Part shown: positions 58,587 to 64,000 of the stretch, piece by piece
How the letters are laid out: each line of letters opens with the position of its first letter
Position numbering within the stretch: position 1 is the first letter of the stretch
NCBI GenBank assembly: GCA_021774335.1
Contig: JAJFJD010000020.1
Location: forward strand, 248,001 to 312,000
Direction: 5' to 3'
Origin: Alphaproteobacteria bacterium
GTDB taxonomy: Bacteria; Pseudomonadota; Alphaproteobacteria; UBA8366
Length of the DNA: 64,000 nucleotides
Program-made: the position numbers and the translations under genes
The notes under the pieces: model-generated
The model's input: the letters and a program-made list of their open reading frames with translations, nothing else
What the model was told of the DNA's origin: nothing
The model's database searches: none

Positions 58587-60506
58587 ATGCTGCGCCCGGC
58601 GCTGCTATTCCTGCCAGCTTTGCTGCTTTTTGCGGCAAGCGCGGCGATGGGCGCCGACGACAAGCCATCAAAATCACCGAAACCGGCAGGGAAAGACGCA
58701 AAGGTTGCGGTCGATCCCGTCACCGAAGCCGTTCGTCAGGATATCCTGACGCAACTGCGGATCGCCGCAATTGCCTTTAACGACCCTGAAGATCAAGGAG
58801 AAGCGCTCTCGGGCATTGTCGGCGCGTTCCTGAAACACGGCCGGGTCAAGGACGCACTGATCGATTTCAAGGTCATCAACACGCCGCTTTGGAAGGCGCA
58901 CGCGCTTGTTCACTTCGCGGGATACGAACGCAAAAAAAATGGCATCTCCAAGGCGCGCGGCATCCTCCGCAAAGCCTCAAAGCTCATCACGGATGACATC
59001 GAAGGGCGCGATAAAGGCCATGTCCTGAGCCTAATCAGCCAACGGCAGGCGGAATACGCGGATTTCGTAGGCGCCCGGCAAACCGCAAAGCGCATTCCCG
59101 AACCCTTCGAACGGGTCGAAATGCTTCTCAAACTGGGTCGGCTGCAAAGTGGATCGCCGGCCGCAGGCATCGCAAAAGACGCCCGGACGACTTTCGTGCT
59201 CGCCTTTGCAGAGGCGAAGGAAATCCCGGCTGGTCGCGCGGAACGGGTACGACTGCTCTTGCGCGTGGCGCAGGCGATGGCAAACCACAAGCAAAAACCC
59301 TTGGCGGTCAAGACCCTCGAATACGCATATAGCTATCTTCACCAGGTCCGGATCGACGAACACACGAAGCTTCTCGCCAGCCTCGCCGCGGCTTTTGTCG
59401 ACGCGGGCAATACGGTCCGCGCAATGAATATCGTGCGGTCGCTCAAAGAAGATGCGCAACATGGCCGAACGTTGGCGTCGATCGCCCGGGCAATTGCCCT
59501 GAACGGATCGATCGAGGGTGCGGCACCACTCTTCTTCCTCGCACTTCAGGACCTCGAAGCCATCACCGACCCGTTGATCAAGCGCAACCTGCTGACCCAT
59601 ATCGTCAAGGAGCAAACGCGGGCCGGCCGGCTGGCCGACGCCTTTACCGCGATCGGACAGGTCAAGGAGCCCAAATTTCAGCAGAAAATGATGTTCTCGA
59701 TGGGACAAGTCCTGCTGGAAATAAACAAGCCCGAAGAGGCGCTCAAACTCGTCACGTACATTCCGAATGTAGGGATGCGCGCCCAACTCTTCGCCCATGC
59801 CGCGCGCCATCGCGCCAAATTGGGCGACCGTGCCGGCGCGGCGAAACTGCTTGGCAAAGCGCTCGCGCCGACCGGCGTCGATCCCAAGCCGGAAATGTTG
59901 ATCGAGGCAATTCCACTGGTCCGCGAAGTGCTCACCGACATCGGGAAGGCGTCAAACCGGAAGGAAATTTTGCTGCAGATTGCCGACAATCTGCGGATTA
60001 TTCCGGACAAGCCGCTCAAGGTTCCGGTGATGACCCGCATCGCGCATGCGGAAATCCGGGAAGACAAGAAGGAAGCCGCCGAACGGTCGCTCAGCCTGGC
60101 ATGGCGCATCGCCTGGTTCAGCAAAGATCAGGAAGTCTTTCCGGAACTCCTAAACAAGATCGCGCGCGCTCAGCTCGACATCGGTGAGTTACTTTTGGCC
60201 TTCGATACGGCTGCGAGGATTCCCGATGGCTTTTCCGAAGAACCGGAAATTTCGATAAGCCGCGCCGAGATTCGTGAACTGCCAAAATACAAAGCACTTA
60301 CAGCCGTGGCGATTGCCGCCGTGACGCGCGGCCAAGGACCGCTCGCCCTGCGCGCAGCCCGCAAGATTAGCCATCCATCAGGCCGGGCCAACGCCTATCA
60401 TCAAATTGCTTTATCGATTCCACTTCGAGCGCAGGAAGCCAAGAATACCTCGAAAAAAGGCCGATCTTTGCCATGGACAGATAGCTTCAACGACAAAAAG
60501 CCCTGA
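58587..60506 (+). CDS. Exported helical-repeat (TPR-like) protein
   Basis: A 639-residue protein with a signal peptide (residues 1-22, ending AAMGADD) and a long alpha-helical repeat array, seen as repeating pairs such as RVEMLLKLGRLQ, ERVRLLLRVAQAMANHK and LAKSLVFAARIAR-type helices. It looks like a TPR or HEAT-like solenoid of about 34-36 residues per unit. It is 9 bp downstream of purB, so may be cotranscribed, but no functional link is known. No enzymatic motif. Possibly a periplasmic scaffold. Confidence 0.7.
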   Translation: MLRPALLFLPALLLFAASAAMGADDKPSKSPKPAGKDAKVAVDPVTEAVRQDILTQLRIAAIAFNDPEDQGEALSGIVGAFLKHGRVKDALIDFKVINTPLWKAHALVHFAGYERKKNGISKARGILRKASKLITDDIEGRDKGHVLSLISQRQAEYADFVGARQTAKRIPEPFERVEMLLKLGRLQSGSPAAGIAKDARTTFVLAFAEAKEIPAGRAERVRLLLRVAQAMANHKQKPLAVKTLEYAYSYLHQVRIDEHTKLLASLAAAFVDAGNTVRAMNIVRSLKEDAQHGRTLASIARAIALNGSIEGAAPLFFLALQDLEAITDPLIKRNLLTHIVKEQTRAGRLADAFTAIGQVKEPKFQQKMMFSMGQVLLEINKPEEALKLVTYIPNVGMRAQLFAHAARHRAKLGDRAGAAKLLGKALAPTGVDPKPEMLIEAIPLVREVLTDIGKASNRKEILLQIADNLRIIPDKPLKVPVMTRIAHAEIREDKKEAAERSLSLAWRIAWFSKDQEVFPELLNKIARAQLDIGELLLAFDTAARIPDGFSEEPEISISRAEIRELPKYKALTAVAIAAVTRGQGPLALRAARKISHPSGRANAYHQIALSIPLRAQEAKNTSKKGRSLPWTDSFNDKKP

Positions 60507-60540
60507 ACGACCGACTGCGTTCCGACACCAACTGCGGCGT

Positions 60541-60864
60541 CTAGACCTCGCCGGCGAGCTGTTGTTTCGCCTTTTCGAGCAAGATATCCATCTGCTTTCG
60601 AACCGCGGCATCGTCCGTGTCGACACCCTTGCCCTGTAAATCACCAAGCACCTTGCGCAACACATCGTCATCGCCGGGCTCATCGAAATCCGAAACCACG
60701 ACGTCCTTTGCGTAGGCTTCGGCGTCTTGCCCGTCGAGCCCGATCTGTTCCGCGGCCCATAAGCCCAGCAACCGGTTGCGTCGCGCCGTCACCTTGAACT
60801 GAAGCTCTTGATCTTTCTGGAATTTCGCTTCGAACGCCTTTTCGCGATCATTGAACTGGGTCAT
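60541..60864 (-). CDS. DUF1476 family F1-ATPase zeta-inhibitor homologue
   Basis: A 107-residue DUF1476 protein. FNDREKAFEAKFQKDQELQFKVTARRNRLLGLWAAEQIGL is the conserved N-terminal helix (cited in parts), followed by the acidic DEPGDDDVLRKVL segment. The homologue in Paracoccus is the zeta subunit that inhibits F1Fo-ATP synthase hydrolysis. It is confined to alphaproteobacteria, which supports the taxonomic call. It is convergent with the helical-repeat gene. Confidence 0.9.
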   Translation of the reverse strand: MTQFNDREKAFEAKFQKDQELQFKVTARRNRLLGLWAAEQIGLDGQDAEAYAKDVVVSDFDEPGDDDVLRKVLGDLQGKGVDTDDAAVRKQMDILLEKAKQQLAGEV

Positions 60865-61025
60865 GTAAACCTACCTTACTTCCTGGGGCTCTATCGGCGG
60901 GTCGCGCCGGAATATCTCTTTAAATGCATATAACCATCTTTGCACCGAATTTCCATATCCCCCGGTTTCGTTCTTAATCCCTCAGTTTCGCCCCTGCGAC
61001 ATTTCTATGCTATGCGGAGGCCGAA

Positions 61026-61790
61026 ATGTGCACAGTGACCCTTCTCCGCCGGCCCGGCCATCTTTGGCCTGTGCTGATAGCCGCCAATCGAGACGAGATG
61101 CTGGACCGGCCCTGGGACCCACCGGGACCGCACTGGTCCGACCGTCCCGGCGTGATCGCCGGGCGTGATCGACTGGCCGGCGGCACATGGCTCGGCTGCA
61201 ATGCGACCGGCGTGACGGCGGCAGTGCTCAACCGCGAAGGTTCGCTGGGTCCGGCCGACGACAAACGAAGCCGTGGGGAATTGGTGCTGGATGCGCTGGA
61301 CTATGCGGATGCGCGTGATGCCGCCGAGGCGTTGTCGGCGCTCGACCCCGCAGCCTACCGCAGTTTCAATCTGGTAATCGCCGACAATCAGGACGCCTTC
61401 TGGCTGAGCGGCCGCGATGGTGCGCGCGCGGTGAACGTCACAGCCCTGCCGGCCGGCATCTCGATGCTGACCTCGGCTAACCTGAACGACACGACGCATG
61501 GTCGAATCTCGACCTATCTGCCGCAGTTCGAGGCGGCGGCGGTTCCCGACCCCGACAAGGGTGACTGGACCGCCTGGACCAATATCCTGCAGGATCCCTA
61601 CGGTGCGCCCAGCCACGGCACCAGCGGCGCGATGTGCATCGTGACCGACTATGGCTACGGCACGGTATCCAGCAGCCTGATCGCCCTCGCCTCGCCGGAA
61701 GCGGTGAGCGAGAAAGTAGAGAATATCTGGTTGTTTGCCGCCGGCCGGCCGGACACCGCGCCGTTCGAGCGCGTCCCTTTGCCCATATGA
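61026..61790 (+). CDS. NRDE (TANGO2-like) family protein
   Basis: A 254-residue NRDE protein. The N-terminal MCTVTLLRRPGHLWPVLIAANRDEMLDRP is the defining region, with Cys2 that may be a nucleophile after Met removal, as in N-terminal nucleophile hydrolases. GGTWLGCNATGVTAAVLNR continues the family signature. Eukaryotic TANGO2 has been linked to lipid or haem handling; the bacterial function is unknown. It precedes the acyl-CoA dehydrogenases by 67 bp. Confidence 0.85.
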   Translation: MCTVTLLRRPGHLWPVLIAANRDEMLDRPWDPPGPHWSDRPGVIAGRDRLAGGTWLGCNATGVTAAVLNREGSLGPADDKRSRGELVLDALDYADARDAAEALSALDPAAYRSFNLVIADNQDAFWLSGRDGARAVNVTALPAGISMLTSANLNDTTHGRISTYLPQFEAAAVPDPDKGDWTAWTNILQDPYGAPSHGTSGAMCIVTDYGYGTVSSSLIALASPEAVSEKVENIWLFAAGRPDTAPFERVPLPI

Positions 61791-61857
61791 GCCACCGGCG
61801 GCTTTCCGCTAAAATGTTGCCACCGAACAATCCAGGCCCGAATCCAGGAAGGACCGC

Positions 61858-63009
61858 ATGACGACGCCGTTGCAATTCGAACCGAACGACCTCCCACCCG
61901 AAACGGAAACGCTGCGCCAGGAAGTGCGGACATTCCTTGCGGAGAACCTTGGAGAGTACTCAGCCGGCACCCTCGCGAAATCTTGGGTCCATGGCGATCC
62001 GGCGTTCAGCCGCAAGGTCGGGGAACAGGGCTGGATCGGCATGACATGGTCGAAACAATACGGCGGTCACGAGCGAACGGCGATCGAACGCTATGTCATG
62101 GTCGAGGAAATGCTGGCGGCGGGCGCCCCGGTCGGGCTGCATTGGGTCGCCGACCGGCAAAGCGGCCCATTGATCCTGGAGTTCGGGACCGAGGAACAGC
62201 GCCAGAAGGTTCTGCCCAAGATCGCGCGCGGCGAGGCGTTTTTCTGCATCGGCATGAGCGAACCGGATTCGGGCTCCGACCTCGCCTCCGTCCGCACCAA
62301 GGCGGAAAAAGTCGACGGCGGATGGATCGTCAACGGCACCAAGGTCTGGACCTCCTATGCCCACAAATGCCAGTACATGATCGGCCTGTTCCGCACCGAC
62401 AGCACCGTCGAGAAGAAGCATGAAGGCCTGTCACAGTTTCTGGTCGATCTCGACAATCCGGGCATCACGATCAGCCCAATCCACAACATGACTGGCGACC
62501 ACGATTTCAATCAGGTCCATTTTGAGGACGCCTTCCTGCCGGATGACAGCATCGTCGGCGCGCCCGGGGACGGCTGGAAACAGGTGATCGCGGAACTGGC
62601 TTTCGAACGCGCCGGACCGGAACGCTATATGAGCAACTTCCCGATGATCACACAGATGGTGCGGGAAGCAACGCAAGATCCGGGCGAACGTACCGCGGAG
62701 GGCATCGGCCGCATGGCGGCACAGATCGCAACCCTGCGCGAGATGTCCTTGTCCGTGGCCGGCATGCAGCAAGCCGGCAAGGACCCGGCGCTGCAGGGCA
62801 GCGTGGTCAAGGAGGTGGGCGTCAGTTTCGAACAGGAAATACCCCATATCGCCCATGACCTGTTCGGCAGCCAGCCGATGCTGGACGGCGGCAGTGACTA
62901 CGACCAGTCGCTCGCCTATGTCACGCAGGCGTCGGTGTCCTTCTCGTTGCGGGGCGGCACGCGAGAGATCGTCCGCGGCATCATTGCCCGGGGGCTTGGC
63001 TTGCGATGA
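61858..63009 (+). CDS. Acyl-CoA dehydrogenase
   Basis: A 383-residue flavoprotein. FFCIGMSEPDSGSDLASVRTKA (cited in parts) is the acyl-CoA dehydrogenase signature 1, WIVNGTKVWTSYAHKC follows, and SVSFSLRGGTREIVRGIIAR is near the C-terminus. It has the N-terminal helical domain, a beta domain and the C-terminal helical bundle of the family. Its stop overlaps the start of a second acyl-CoA dehydrogenase by ATGA, a common arrangement of heteromeric pairs that oxidise steroid or branched acyl-CoA side chains. Substrate not determinable. Confidence 0.9.
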   Translation: MTTPLQFEPNDLPPETETLRQEVRTFLAENLGEYSAGTLAKSWVHGDPAFSRKVGEQGWIGMTWSKQYGGHERTAIERYVMVEEMLAAGAPVGLHWVADRQSGPLILEFGTEEQRQKVLPKIARGEAFFCIGMSEPDSGSDLASVRTKAEKVDGGWIVNGTKVWTSYAHKCQYMIGLFRTDSTVEKKHEGLSQFLVDLDNPGITISPIHNMTGDHDFNQVHFEDAFLPDDSIVGAPGDGWKQVIAELAFERAGPERYMSNFPMITQMVREATQDPGERTAEGIGRMAAQIATLREMSLSVAGMQQAGKDPALQGSVVKEVGVSFEQEIPHIAHDLFGSQPMLDGGSDYDQSLAYVTQASVSFSLRGGTREIVRGIIARGLGLR

Positions 63010-64000
63010 GCGAACTCAAGGAAATATTGCAAGAGTCGGTGACCCGGCTGTTCGGTGACATGGTCACCCGCGACGTGTTGATCGATGCCGAGAACGGCAC
63101 ATGGCCCGAAGCGCTGTGGGCAGCTCTGGAAGAAAACGGGCTGACCAATCCGTTGTCCATCGAAGAGTTGGGCGGCGTCGGCGCAACCTGGGACGAAACC
63201 TTCGTGATTCTCAAAGCCGCCGGCCAATCGGCGGCGCCGGTACCGCTGGCCGAAACCATAATCGCCACTTGGCTTGCCGGGAAAGCGGGATTGGAGCTTC
63301 CGGGCGGTCCGATGACCCTGGCCGAAAACAGCAGTTGCGTCGATCTGACAGTCCGGCAGGACGGCGGCACGTGGCGGCTGTCCGGGACACTGGCGGCGGT
63401 TCCCTGGGGCAGCGCCGCCGAGCATGTGGTTCTGCTGGTAGAGAAAGACGGCGTCCCGTGCGTCGCCATGACGCGAACCTCCGACGCGACGGTTTCCGGC
63501 AATCGGAACATGGCGCGCGAACCGCGCGATACGCTGACCTTCGACGACGCTCCGGTCGAGATCGGGGAAGCCGCCTCCTCGACCGGAACGACCGACCCGA
63601 TCCGGCTCTACGGCGCGCTGGTCCGATCGGTTCAGATGGCGGGTGCTATCGAAAGGACCGTCGCCGAAGCCGTCCAATATGCCCAGGATCGCACCCAATT
63701 CGGGCAGCCGATTTCGAAATTCCAGTCGATCCAGCACCAACTGGCTCACTTGGCCGCAAAATCGGCCCAGACGACCATTGCCGCGGCTAGCGCCTGCCGT
63801 GCCGCCGACCGCGGCGATCCGCAGTTCGAGATCGCGACCGCCAAGATCATCGCCGGTGAGACTGCAAAGACCGCCACGACGATCGCGCATCAGGTCCACG
63901 GCGCGATCGGTTTCACCTACGAGCATGCGCTGCATTTCACCACGCGCCGGCTGTGGTCCTGGCGGCCGGAATTCGGGCCGGAAAGCCAATGGGCCGAAGA
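63006..64000 (+). CDS. Acyl-CoA dehydrogenase, second subunit (3' end outside window)
   Basis: A frame of 331 complete codons from the ATG at 63006, overlapping the previous stop by ATGA and open to the window end. It begins MSELKEILQESVTRLFGD and later shows the family segments RTQFGQPISKFQSIQHQLAHLA and HQVHGAIGFTYEHALH (FAD-adjacent). The catalytic-base region near the end lies outside or just at the edge of the window. The pair resembles FadE-type heterotetramers, so I expect both subunits together form the active enzyme. The stop is missing, hence partial. Confidence 0.85.
   Translation, partial: MSELKEILQESVTRLFGDMVTRDVLIDAENGTWPEALWAALEENGLTNPLSIEELGGVGATWDETFVILKAAGQSAAPVPLAETIIATWLAGKAGLELPGGPMTLAENSSCVDLTVRQDGGTWRLSGTLAAVPWGSAAEHVVLLVEKDGVPCVAMTRTSDATVSGNRNMAREPRDTLTFDDAPVEIGEAASSTGTTDPIRLYGALVRSVQMAGAIERTVAEAVQYAQDRTQFGQPISKFQSIQHQLAHLAAKSAQTTIAAASACRAADRGDPQFEIATAKIIAGETAKTATTIAHQVHGAIGFTYEHALHFTTRRLWSWRPEFGPESQWAE

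Overview
The window is a high-G+C, gene-dense bacterial chromosome segment with many 4-bp ATGA overlaps. The gene content suggests an alphaproteobacterium, probably of the Rhodospirillales type: a DUF1476 F1-ATPase zeta-inhibitor homologue, DivK-like response regulators, an Rrf2-type NsrR, a split sfsA / map / radC group and many acyl-CoA and C4-dicarboxylate catabolic genes. The exact taxon cannot be named from sequence reading alone. No ribosomal operon, CRISPR array or complete transposase was seen.

Layout. 1-8.8 kb: a FecR-domain protein (cut by the window edge), a persulfide-dioxygenase-like metallohydrolase, an epoxide-hydrolase-like enzyme, DinB, a flavin monooxygenase, a HupE plus membrane-anchor pair, and a class III aminotransferase lying between an intact tRNA-Leu(TAA) and a decayed copy of the tRNA 3' half. 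8.9-13.8 kb: a small secreted protein, then three overlapping phosphorelay genes (membrane histidine kinase, DivK-like receiver, REC-HPt-REC-kinase hybrid). 13.8-22.6 kb: two tiny membrane/lipoproteins, a truncated haemoglobin with a ferredoxin-type reductase, a phosphodiesterase, a MoCF-domain protein, tandem class II aldolases, a luciferase-like oxidoreductase and a kinase with a pseudo-receiver. 22.6-27.7 kb: a catabolic block (aconitase-type dehydratase small and large subunits, two isocitrate-lyase/PEP-mutase-type lyases, PrpD/MmgE), which I read as an alkylmalate or methylcitrate-like route.

27.8-45.9 kb: an asparaginase-like protein, sfsA, a nuclease-fold protein, a 2-oxoglutarate dioxygenase and a second LeuCD pair; a TetR-controlled flavodoxin-type oxidoreductase with nested palindromes; a nitric-oxide stress block with alternative oxidase, group III truncated haemoglobin, a DUF1971 cupin and a membrane protein, divergent from nsrR and with a near-ideal NsrR palindrome between them; then acyl-CoA genes (enoyl-CoA hydratase, HIBADH-type dehydrogenase, CoA transferase, TauD-type dioxygenase, MaoC/FAS1-type dehydratase), followed by map and radC.

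45.87-47.88 kb: an A+T-richer islet sits exactly at the radC stop codon, bounded by a perfect 28-bp direct repeat, with a diverged third copy and a radC 3' remnant inside. It carries an unknown gene and an Abi-alpha (DUF4393) type gene but no integrase. Deleting one repeat unit restores a radC-ridA ATGA overlap. I consider this the most noteworthy structure in the window.

47.9-64 kb: RidA, nitronate monooxygenase, an alpha/beta hydrolase, a BisC-like molybdoenzyme, gamma carbonic anhydrase with a strong terminator, two more class II aldolases, a dihydroxyphthalate-decarboxylase-like protein, SCO, a 52-residue membrane protein, purB, an exported helical-repeat protein, the DUF1476 protein, an NRDE protein and two overlapping acyl-CoA dehydrogenases, the last cut by the window end.
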